Origin: CAZSNT01 sp964607765
Lineage (GTDB): Bacteria > Verrucomicrobiota > Lentisphaeria > Oligosphaerales > JABHEG01
Assembly: GCA_964607765.1 (NCBI GenBank)
Contig: CAZSNT010000036.1
Location: 3,639 to 67,638, forward strand
DNA: 64,000 bases
Direction of reading: 5' to 3'
Below are positions 43,672 to 50,971 of this stretch, in pieces. The translations under genes were made by a program, and so were the position numbers. Numbering within the stretch: the stretch's first letter is position 1; every line of letters starts with the position of its first letter. A model generated the notes under the pieces. That model did no database searches, was not told where the DNA came from, and saw only the letters and a program-made list of their open reading frames with translations.

Positions 43672-43766
43672 TCAATCGCGGTCCTTGGTGAGGGCTTTGG
43701 TCCCGCTTGCCGGGGCGTGCATATCCATGGGGTGTCCGCAGTCGTTGTGGTCCGGGTACTCGGCGG
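43672..43766 (-). pseudogene. Duplicated fragment of the aclA 3' end
   Basis: This 95-bp stretch matches the last 31 codons and stop of aclA (44894-44988) with about 13 differences by eye, without gaps. Read on the minus strand it still encodes EYPDHNDCGHPMDM and TKALTKDRD then a stop, against EYLDHSDYGQPMDM and TKALTKDRD in aclA. There is no upstream coding part, so it is a remnant. It lies after the pseudopilin 3 terminator just as the true aclA end lies after the pseudopilin 4 terminator. Confidence 0.85.
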
Positions 43767-43828
43767 TCCCAAGGGGGGCATGGGACTGACCGGCTGTGAT
43801 CGGTCACGACCGGTTGCGCCTTTTTGTC

Positions 43829-43857
43829 TTGCTTTCCCTTCAGCGTTTGGCTATACT
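43829..43857 (+). promoter_or_regulatory. Sigma-70-type promoter of pseudopilin 4
   Basis: TTGCTT (43829-43834), a 17-bp spacer and TATACT (43852-43857), 70 bp before the start codon. Confidence 0.6.
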
Positions 43858-43926
43858 GTATGCTTTTGTGTCGTGTGGTCATGTGCGCCGGGTGATGGCG
43901 CGAGGAATGGAAGGTGTTGCTGATCT

Positions 43927-44751
43927 ATGTTGTTGTTTCCACTACGGTTGACGGGTTCTGCTGCGCGCGGCAGGCGTACTTTCACTCTCATCGAGCTGCT
44001 GGTTGTGATTGCGATCATCGCGATCCTGGCAGCCATGCTGATGCCGGCGCTGGCCGCGGCGAAGAACCGGGCGAAAACGGCGCAGTGTGTGGGCAATTTG
44101 AAGCAGTGCGGCAACGCGGTGAACATCTGGGCGTTGGACAGGAAAAACATGGAGTATCGCCTGGTCACTAACAAGACCGGTTCCACCGGCTTCCAGCGTC
44201 TTCAGGACAATGGCATGCGGAACACGTTTGCGCGGTACCTGGGCGGCGAGAAGAAGGTCTTCTACTGCCCCTGGCAGCCGGAGAAGGAGAAGTACTACCA
44301 GGACGGGGGCAGCAACCACACGCTGGGCTATGTCTACACGCCGAACTGGAATTACGTCTATCGCCCGCTGCGGGCGGACTTGACCGCAGACATGCTGCCT
44401 GGCAGTTATTTCGCGAACATGAGGAAGAATGGGCCGAGCGACACGAATCTGTCCGGCAATGCGCCGTTCAAGCATCCCAAGGAGGTGTCGTGGGCACGGA
44501 AGGACAACGGCTACCACGTGTTGATGAGCGACGTGTCGGAGTGGCAGGAAGGGAACTGGCTTGGCGGGAACAACGTGGACATGCGGGAGCGGACCAACCA
44601 CTTGATTGGCGGCAATCCGATTGGCGGCAACAACTATTATGTTGACGGTCACGTGGAGTGGGTGATGAGGAGCGAGCAGGCCCGGCGTTACTCTGGCGCC
44701 AACAACACACAGTGGGTCAAGGCGAACCCGAACTGTCAATTCTACTTCTGA
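43927..44751 (+). CDS. Pseudopilin-type protein 4, no Gly at -1
   Basis: 274 aa. The leader ends RGRRT before FTLIELLVVIAIIAILAAML, so Thr stands at -1. The leader differs from those of copies 1-3, but the soluble domain is closest to pseudopilin 1 (NKTGSTGFQRLQ, ARYLGGEKKVFYCPWQPE, NNYYVDGHVEW). Thus this copy is a mosaic with respect to the array. GGAAGG lies about 13 nt upstream of the ATG. A strong terminator follows, and the convergent aclA gene ends 142 bp further on. Role as for the other copies. Confidence 0.88.
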   Translation: MLLFPLRLTGSAARGRRTFTLIELLVVIAIIAILAAMLMPALAAAKNRAKTAQCVGNLKQCGNAVNIWALDRKNMEYRLVTNKTGSTGFQRLQDNGMRNTFARYLGGEKKVFYCPWQPEKEKYYQDGGSNHTLGYVYTPNWNYVYRPLRADLTADMLPGSYFANMRKNGPSDTNLSGNAPFKHPKEVSWARKDNGYHVLMSDVSEWQEGNWLGGNNVDMRERTNHLIGGNPIGGNNYYVDGHVEWVMRSEQARRYSGANNTQWVKANPNCQFYF

Positions 44752-44808
44752 TCGTTGCGACAGCGGCACGCTGTCTTTCCGGCGTGCGCGTTTCCGAGCT
44801 TCCTGACA

Positions 44809-44848
44809 GGCCGGGCGGATGCTGTGAGCATCTGCCCGGCCCTTTTCT
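44809..44848 (+). terminator. Strong terminator of pseudopilin 4
   Basis: A 15-bp stem (44809-44823 with 44827-44841, one G-U pair) around GTG is followed by CTTTTCTT. It may also act on the convergent aclA transcript. Confidence 0.88.
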
Positions 44849-44893
44849 TGTCTGGGGTCAGTCGCGCCCGCGGAGGGGCGCGCTGGGGTTGGG

Positions 44894-46969
44894 TCAGTCG
44901 CGGTCCTTGGTGAGGGCTTTGGTTTCGCTGGCCGGGATGCGCATGTCCATGGGCTGGCCGTAGTCGCTGTGGTCCAGGTACTCGGCGGCGCCGCCCGCGG
45001 CGCGGCCGAGCGCGAAGGCGAGGAACGGCAGGTCCACAGCGCGTTGGTAGGTGATCCGTTTCTGGCGCAGCAGCGGCCACGCGATGCCGAGCCAGACCGC
45101 GGCGAGTGCGGCGTCGAGGTTGACGGCGAACGCGTTGCGGGACACGCCTTTGTCGCGCAGTGCGAGCGCGATGCCGTGGAAAAACTCCAGGAACACGTTT
45201 TTCACGCCCTGGTCGGCAATGAACTCGCGCACCACGACTTCCCGCGGGTCGTAATTGACGTCCTTGTCTTTGTAGACGGGGTGTCCCAGGCAGGGGATGC
45301 GGCGGTAGTCCGTGCCGGCTTCCTTGGCTGCGGCACGTTCGGCCATGAACCGTTCCACTTCCGCTTCGACCAGGCCCGGCAGGTCCAGCCCGCCGCGGGC
45401 GTAGGCATCGGCCAGTCGTGTGTTGCGGAACACGCGAATCAGGTATCCCACCGCTTCCGCGCCGTTTCCGCCGTGTATCGTGCCCAGCGTTGCCAACGTC
45501 GCAATCATCGCAGTGTTCGGTGAGTTACCGGCCGAGGTGGAGAGCTTTGCGCCCTGGGCGGAGATCGTGCCCGGTCCGTTGGCGAGCGATGCGGTGAGGC
45601 ACTGCTCGACCAACTGCCCATCGAACTCGTGTGCCGGTTCCTCACCGGTCCAGGCGAGGATCAGCGCGTGCCCGAACCCGCCCTGCTGCATGAGCCCGGT
45701 CAGGCGATGCCCGTAAATGCGCGGCGTGGCGCCGTCGTTACTGGACGCGTGGCTGGCCGAGCGCATGCTGCGGTGCGGCAGGTCGGCGCCCATCATGGCG
45801 CGGGAGAAGCGTTTGATCTGTTTGAAGTAGGTCTTCGGAATGATGCCCGGGTCGAGCACCTGCGTGCGCGGCAGCCGTCGCGCCAGCGAGCCGTAGCTGA
45901 CGAACCACGGACTGAGTTTGAGCATGGTCCGGGGTCGGAAATCCCGTTCCTGGCCCAAGACGCGTCGCAGCAGTGAGACGGCCTTGGGCAGGTCGTGCAG
46001 TGCGGTGACGCGCACGCCGCGCTGGAACGGCTCGAGCGCTTTGCGGGAGCGGGGCAGGCCTTTCCTGGCGTCGAGGGGCGGGACGCCGAAGTAGTCGTCG
46101 AACATGCGGATTTTGCCTGTTGCGCTGGTGTCGGGCCCTTCCACGACTGCGCCGGCATGGCCGAGTGAGATGTTGCGGCCCTCGGCGAGGATCCCGGCCA
46201 CGTAGACGGCGATCGGTTTGTCGGGTGTCTCGGTCTTGAGGAACTCGACCAGTTCGCGCTCATACAGCCCGCCGGGCTCGATGTACATCACCACGATGTC
46301 CGTGGCCGGGTCGTTCAGTGCGAGGCGGTAGAAATCCAGTGCAGGTGTCAGGATCAGCGGGTCCTTCCCGGTCGAGCATCCGAAGCTGGTGCCCATACCC
46401 ACGCTCTGCAGGTAGGTGGCGATGGTGTTCACCATATTGCCGCTGTTGGATATTACGCAGACAGACCCCGGAACGAACGTCTCCTCCGGGCTGTTGCCGC
46501 CGACCGCACCCACGCGCACGGCATCGTGCACGTTGATGAACCCGAGCGTATTGCACCCGATCACCTCAATTCCAGCCTCCGCGCAGAGCTTGTTCATCTT
46601 TGCGGTGACCTCGATGGCGACGTGTTCCGTGATGACGAAGATGGTCTTGACCGAGCCCGCCCCGTACTGCGCCACCTCTTTCACTTCGCCGTAGACGGCT
46701 TCGGGCGGCGAGTAGACGATGACTTTGTTCGGCTTCCGCCGTTTGGGCAGGTGCTCCATGAGTTCCTGGAACCCGGCGAAGACAGGGACGCTGGCGCCCG
46801 TCCCTGCCGGCAGCTCCTGGCCGCCTTTGCCCAGGGCCCAGCCGGCGACAATATTGCCGCAGTACTCCTGGGACGCCTCGGTCACTTTGCTGGCTTCGCG
46901 TCCGGTGATGTTGCTCACGGCGACTCGGTCGCCTGCTTTCAGGATGTCGGAGAGTGTCTTGGCGTTCAT
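44894..46969 (-). CDS. aclA: ATP-citrate lyase large subunit (synthetase plus lyase domains)
   Basis: 691 aa. Residues 1-310 are succinyl-CoA-synthetase-alpha-like: a CoA-binding Rossmann part, ISNSGNM, and the phosphohistidine His271 in LGHAGAVVEG. Residues from about 430 are the citrate-synthase-like citryl-CoA lyase domain, with GPGTISAQGAKLSTSAGN, CLGHPVYKDKDVNYDPRE and AFAVNLDAALAAV. Between them is an extra stretch of roughly 90 residues (about 320-420), making it longer than the usual 608. With AclB it cleaves citrate and CoA with ATP to acetyl-CoA and oxaloacetate. Its ATG overlaps the aclB stop by 4 bp (ATGA). Naming follows the Chlorobium convention (large subunit AclA). A fragment of its 3' end is duplicated at 43672-43766. 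Confidence 0.88.
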   Translation of the reverse strand: MNAKTLSDILKAGDRVAVSNITGREASKVTEASQEYCGNIVAGWALGKGGQELPAGTGASVPVFAGFQELMEHLPKRRKPNKVIVYSPPEAVYGEVKEVAQYGAGSVKTIFVITEHVAIEVTAKMNKLCAEAGIEVIGCNTLGFINVHDAVRVGAVGGNSPEETFVPGSVCVISNSGNMVNTIATYLQSVGMGTSFGCSTGKDPLILTPALDFYRLALNDPATDIVVMYIEPGGLYERELVEFLKTETPDKPIAVYVAGILAEGRNISLGHAGAVVEGPDTSATGKIRMFDDYFGVPPLDARKGLPRSRKALEPFQRGVRVTALHDLPKAVSLLRRVLGQERDFRPRTMLKLSPWFVSYGSLARRLPRTQVLDPGIIPKTYFKQIKRFSRAMMGADLPHRSMRSASHASSNDGATPRIYGHRLTGLMQQGGFGHALILAWTGEEPAHEFDGQLVEQCLTASLANGPGTISAQGAKLSTSAGNSPNTAMIATLATLGTIHGGNGAEAVGYLIRVFRNTRLADAYARGGLDLPGLVEAEVERFMAERAAAKEAGTDYRRIPCLGHPVYKDKDVNYDPREVVVREFIADQGVKNVFLEFFHGIALALRDKGVSRNAFAVNLDAALAAVWLGIAWPLLRQKRITYQRAVDLPFLAFALGRAAGGAAEYLDHSDYGQPMDMRIPASETKALTKDRD

Positions 46970-48204
46970 GCTGCACCCCCATTTTCTTCGAGTGCGGCGA
47001 CCAGTGACGCGGCGTACTCCGCTACCAGTGTCACGGGCGTGTTTGGGCCGAACATCACGTACGGCATTTGCAGGCTCTCGAGGGCATTGCGCAACGCCAG
47101 CACGCCTTTGACCAGGTGCGGGCCGCCGCGGCCGACAACGACCGGGATGTCGACCGGTCCGTTGTCCTCGACATACTGCACCAGCGCATCCCCGATGGCC
47201 TGGAACGTGACGTCGATCAGTGTGTTGTTCGCTTTGCCGCCCAGAATCAGCAGCAGTTTCGCTTTGCTCAGGTAATGGTCGAAACAGATCCGCGCCGTGC
47301 CCAGCATGCGTTCGTAGGGCGGATTGCCGCCGAAATCGGAGAGGAAGATGGGCGAGCCTCCTGCGTTCAGAAGGGTCTCGCATATGATTGTCGACGCACC
47401 GCCGCCGAAGAGGATCGGCAAGATCCGTTCTCCATCGAGCTCGGACACGTGCGCCTGGCCTTGGTGACTGGATGCGCTCCACGCGGCCATTTCATCCTCA
47501 AACGGGCTGTGCGCTGCGGGGTAGGCGGGGAGCTCGAGGCCGAGGTTCTTGTACTTGTAATTGGCTTCGTCGAAAACAGCTTTGAAATCGCAGGCCACGG
47601 GGGCTCCCGCCTCGGTGATGCGCCAGGGGTTCACCTCGCACATCTGCATACCGGTCAACTTGAACATGTCCCACAGCGCCACGACGGCGCGGGCGAACCG
47701 GCTGACCGCGTTCTTCGGGCACCCCAGCTGTTCCAACAGTGCACTGGCCTGGTACGCGTCCAGGCCCTGGAAAACGTCGATCTGGACGCGGCCCTTCTGC
47801 TCGTCGGCGACTTTCTCGATGTCCATGCCTCCGGACAGCGACACGGTGAGCATGGGCCCCAGGGAGTATGTGTCGTAGGTGATGGCGGTGTAGGCTTCGG
47901 TCGCGGCCGGAATGATCTGCACCGCATAGGCCTGGCGCGGAAGACAGCCGTTGATTTCCGCACTGCCGATCTGTTTGATGGCGCGCTGTGCTTCGATGAA
48001 GTCGGTCACCTTCCGGATCGCGCCGCTCTTGCCGCGTTTCCCGGTCAGCACATCCGGCTTGATCAGGGCCTCGCCATGCCATCGCTCCAGGGCGGCCCGG
48101 AGTTCCTCAGGCTCCGCATCGCCGGGCACGTGCTCCGGCACGGGGAGGCGGAACCGTGGCGCGAGGTGCTCGAGGAATGTGAGTTCGGCGATTTCTGCTG
48201 GCAT
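46966..48204 (-). CDS. aclB: ATP-citrate lyase small subunit (ATP-grasp, citrate-binding)
   Basis: 412 aa, close to the usual 400. The N-terminal ATP-grasp half has ALIKPDVLTGKRGKSG, as in ATP-citrate lyases, and MCEVNPWRIT for the magnesium site. The C-terminal half is the citrate-binding domain: LFGGGASTIICETLL, LLLILGGKANNTLIDVTFQAI and VVVGRGGPHLVKG. Plain succinyl-CoA synthetase beta lacks these last motifs. It activates citrate to citryl-CoA with AclA. AAGGAG lies 7 nt before the start. aclA follows with a 4-bp overlap, so the subunits are made together. The HEAT-like gene upstream is 159 bp away and may be in the same unit. Confidence 0.9.
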   Translation of the reverse strand: MPAEIAELTFLEHLAPRFRLPVPEHVPGDAEPEELRAALERWHGEALIKPDVLTGKRGKSGAIRKVTDFIEAQRAIKQIGSAEINGCLPRQAYAVQIIPAATEAYTAITYDTYSLGPMLTVSLSGGMDIEKVADEQKGRVQIDVFQGLDAYQASALLEQLGCPKNAVSRFARAVVALWDMFKLTGMQMCEVNPWRITEAGAPVACDFKAVFDEANYKYKNLGLELPAYPAAHSPFEDEMAAWSASSHQGQAHVSELDGERILPILFGGGASTIICETLLNAGGSPIFLSDFGGNPPYERMLGTARICFDHYLSKAKLLLILGGKANNTLIDVTFQAIGDALVQYVEDNGPVDIPVVVGRGGPHLVKGVLALRNALESLQMPYVMFGPNTPVTLVAEYAASLVAALEENGGAA

Positions 48205-48288
48205 GACCTACTCCTTCCGTCAGCTCCTCCCAATATGAATATGGGCACCACGACGCGTGAAGTCAAGGGTGCGGGATGCGTCTCGCCC

Positions 48289-48318
48289 ACTGGTCGTGAG
48301 TCGTGAGTCGTGAGTCGA
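48289..48318. repeat. TGAGTCG microsatellite
   Basis: Three tandem copies of the 7-bp unit GTGAGTC follow TGGTC, between the HEAT-like gene and aclB. It resembles the 8-bp TGAGTCAT repeats at 7713-7746 and 62662-62693. Confidence 0.6.
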
Positions 48319-48363
48319 AAAGGACCGGAACACGGACTGAACGCAACACGGACCGGGGGCGGG

Positions 48364-49329
48364 CTACACCCAGTCGGCCAGTGCCCGGTCGAGCTTGGGG
48401 TCGCGGCGTTTGGCGACGGCGCGACGGGTGCGCTCGACCGCGGCCTCATCCCACTGGAAGATGCGCAGCGCGTTCACTGCAGCTGCGGCGAGCTCAACGG
48501 GTGCAGACGCGACGACATCCACGAGGAAGTCACGGGCTTCAGGGCGCTTGGTCAGAGCAATGGGCAGGGCGAGTCGAACGCGGTCGCGGGCGCGGATGCA
48601 CGACTCCCAGTGCTGCATGAGTGCGTGGTAGGCGTCGTCACGTCCCGACTCCCCCAACGCCAGTGCTGCGGACTCCGCGATATCGGTGTCAGTTGCCTGG
48701 AGGGAGCCGGCGACGAAATCGATAGAGCGTTCGGGCGCAACAGCGATGAGCGAAGCGAAGCACTCGCTGAGCACTTCCGGATCCTCCTCACCCGTGAGGA
48801 CCTTGAGGCGCAGCAGCAGCTCCGCCGTCTCGCCACCGAGATAGCCGAGGCCGCGCGCGGCCGCGCCGCGAGGCTGGGGCTCCGGGTCGACCAGCAGGTG
48901 CGTCAAGCGCAGTGGCGCCTGCGGGTGATGGAGTCGGGCCAGGCCGAGGGCGCACCGTGCACGCAACATGGCTGCGGTGTCCACGCGACCACCGTAGACC
49001 GGCTCCATCTGGACGTGGACGATTCCCTGCAGGTAGACAGACGGTGTGCCCACTTCGAGCGTATCGAGGGCCTCGGCCAAGTCGGTCAGTGCGCGGCAGC
49101 CCTTGTCTCTCTTGGCAGGGCTTTTCATGAGGCGCGCGAACGCCCGCGTCATGGGCTGACCCAGATCGCTGAATTGTCGTCGCCCGGCGATGCGGGCCGC
49201 CTTGGCGATGACGATGTTGTTGGCGCTGCCCAGGGCGTTGCGGAGTTCGCAGTGCAGCGCGTCGTCGGGGCCGTTCTCTTCCAGGCTGGAGAGTTCGGCC
49301 AGGATGTCTTCGGTGCGGCGGCGTGGCAT
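48364..49329 (-). CDS. HEAT-repeat-like helical protein
   Basis: 321 aa, all helical by appearance, with repeated helix pairs such as RARCALGLARLHHPQAPL, RGAAARGLGYLGGETAELL and AESAALALGESGRDDAYHAL, typical of HEAT or PBS-lyase-type repeats. These are protein-protein scaffolds; partner unknown. No signal peptide or membrane segment, so cytoplasmic. AAAGGA lies about 9 nt before the start. It lies upstream of aclB on the same strand; a link to citrate lyase is possible only from position. Confidence 0.65.
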   Translation of the reverse strand: MPRRRTEDILAELSSLEENGPDDALHCELRNALGSANNIVIAKAARIAGRRQFSDLGQPMTRAFARLMKSPAKRDKGCRALTDLAEALDTLEVGTPSVYLQGIVHVQMEPVYGGRVDTAAMLRARCALGLARLHHPQAPLRLTHLLVDPEPQPRGAAARGLGYLGGETAELLLRLKVLTGEEDPEVLSECFASLIAVAPERSIDFVAGSLQATDTDIAESAALALGESGRDDAYHALMQHWESCIRARDRVRLALPIALTKRPEARDFLVDVVASAPVELAAAAVNALRIFQWDEAAVERTRRAVAKRRDPKLDRALADWV

Positions 49330-49491
49330 GGGTGTGGTCCTTTCGGGCGTTGTTGAACGTTAGCCGACCGTGGCGCCGGGTCAAGTGCTGTGTCGGGGCG
49401 GATTGTGATGGTTGCGGTGGCAAGATGCAGCAAGGGCGACGATGGTAGGCGGATGGTGCTGAATGGCGTAGTTCAAGAAGAGGACGGAATC

Positions 49492-50619
49492 ATGGGTGAG
49501 AGGATCCGGGTTGGCATTATCGGGGCGGGGCAGATCGCGAACGGTCACATGCGGCGGTATCAGGACATTCCGCAGGCGGAGATTGTCGCGGTATCGGACC
49601 TGTTCCCTGAGAAGATCAAGCGGGCGCAGGAGACCTATGGCATTCCGGACGGTTACGAGGACTACAAGGACTTGCTTGCGCGCGACGACATCGATTCGGT
49701 GGACGTGTGTGTGCACAACAACAAGCACGCACCGCTCACGATCGCTGCGTTGGAGGCAGGCAAACACGTGTATTGCGAGAAGCCGATGGCCGGGACGTAC
49801 CGGGATGCGGAGAGCATGTACAACGCGGCGCGTGAACACGATCGGCGTCTGAGCATCCAGATGAACACGGTGTTCTCGCCCGAGAGCCGGGCCGCCAAGC
49901 GCCTGATCGACGACGGGAACTTGGGGCGTCTGTATTACGCGCGTTCGTTCGGGTACCGGCGGCGCGGCCGCCCGTTCGTTGACGGGTACGGCACGGCGAA
50001 TTTCGTGGACAAGACGATTTGCGCGGGCGGCGCCCTGTTCGATATGGGCATCTACCACATTGCGAACATCATGTTCCTGCTGGATAACCCGGAGGTGTTG
50101 ACTGTCACCGGGGCCACGCACCAGGAGCTGGACATGTATGAAGATCGGCGCGAGTTCAGCAATTACAGCGTGGAGGAGATGGGATTGGGCTGGGTGCGCC
50201 TGGGAGGCGGCATCTCGTTCGACATCGAGGAAGCGTGGGCCGTGCACCACGACGGCAAGGAGTCGAGCAAAGTGCTGGGCAGCCAGGGCGGGATCAAACT
50301 GGCCCCGTTGACGTATTTCTCGAGTCTGTCCGACATGCCGATGACGTCGACATTCGACCTGGGCAGTTCGAACACGCGCTGGCATTCGTGCTTCCCGGAG
50401 ACGGTCTGGTACGACTCATCGCAACAGCACTGGATCGGTGCGCTGCTCGGTGAGGTCCCGCTGCTGCCGTGTGCGGCGTACGCATTGAACACGGCGCTGA
50501 TCAGCGAGGGCATTTTCATGTCGTCGCGCCTGGGCCGGGAAGTGTCGGCGGCCGAGATTCGGGAGAAGAGCGTCAGCACGGCGATCGATCCGTACACGCC
50601 GGAGAAAGTCTGGGGGTGA
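49492..50619 (+). CDS. Gfo/Idh/MocA family oxidoreductase
   Basis: 375 aa. Rossmann start VGIIGAGQIANGHM, family motif YCEKPMAG with the catalytic Lys, and the second-domain segment GGALFDMGIYHIANIM, whose Asp and His match the DxxxH pair of the family. It should oxidise or reduce a sugar or inositol derivative with NAD(P) in the cytoplasm. GAGGA 9 nt upstream fixes the start at 49492; the frame is open to 49390. It is a single gene flanked by genes on the other strand, ending just before a minisatellite with an assembly gap. Substrate unknown. Confidence 0.92.
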   Translation: MGERIRVGIIGAGQIANGHMRRYQDIPQAEIVAVSDLFPEKIKRAQETYGIPDGYEDYKDLLARDDIDSVDVCVHNNKHAPLTIAALEAGKHVYCEKPMAGTYRDAESMYNAAREHDRRLSIQMNTVFSPESRAAKRLIDDGNLGRLYYARSFGYRRRGRPFVDGYGTANFVDKTICAGGALFDMGIYHIANIMFLLDNPEVLTVTGATHQELDMYEDRREFSNYSVEEMGLGWVRLGGGISFDIEEAWAVHHDGKESSKVLGSQGGIKLAPLTYFSSLSDMPMTSTFDLGSSNTRWHSCFPETVWYDSSQQHWIGALLGEVPLLPCAAYALNTALISEGIFMSSRLGREVSAAEIREKSVSTAIDPYTPEKVWG

Positions 50620-50644
50620 TGGGGATCTGGCGTTGCGGATTCCG

Positions 50645-50925
50645 GATGCCTACGGATGCGGGAAGCGCCTACGGATGCGGGAAGCGCCTACGGATGCGGG
50701 AAGCGCCTACGGATGTGGGAAGCGCCTACGGATNNNNNNNNNNNNNNNNNNNNNNNNNNNNNNNNNNNNNNNNNNNNNNNNNNNNNNNNNNNNNNNNNNN
50801 NNNNNNNNNNNNNNNNNNNNNNNNNNNNNNNNNGGGAAGCGCCTACGGATGCGGGAAGCGCCTACGGATGTGGGAAGCGCCTACGGATGCGGGAAGCGCC
50901 TACGGATGTGGGGAGCGCCTACGGA
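50645..50925. repeat. 19-bp minisatellite
   Basis: Tandem copies of CCTACGGATGCGGGAAGCG on both sides of the gap, about four before and five after, with single-base variants (GTG for GCG). Confidence 0.88.
50734..50833. other. Assembly gap of 100 N
   Basis: Exactly 100 unknown bases within the 19-bp minisatellite; true length unknown. Confidence 0.98.
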
Positions 50926-50971
50926 TTCTCCCTGGTCGCATGCGTGTTGCGGTGGGACGACTGTCGGGCCA

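Larger units (their letters stand above)
43596..43926. other. Spacer with terminator, aclA remnant and promoter
   Basis: This 331-bp spacer between pseudopilins 3 and 4 holds the terminator of pseudopilin 3, a duplicated piece of the aclA 3' end and the promoter of pseudopilin 4, each listed separately. Nothing else is recognised. Confidence 0.75.
50620..50971. other. Spacer with minisatellite and gap
   Basis: This 352-bp spacer lies between the convergent Gfo/Idh and beta-helix genes. Almost all of it is the 19-bp minisatellite and the gap; the frames open across it are artefacts. Confidence 0.75.

Noticed and set aside
46970..47482. Longer version of aclA reaching into aclB
   Set aside because: It would overlap most of the end of aclB in another frame. 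The ATGA junction at 46966-46969 is the normal coupled start.
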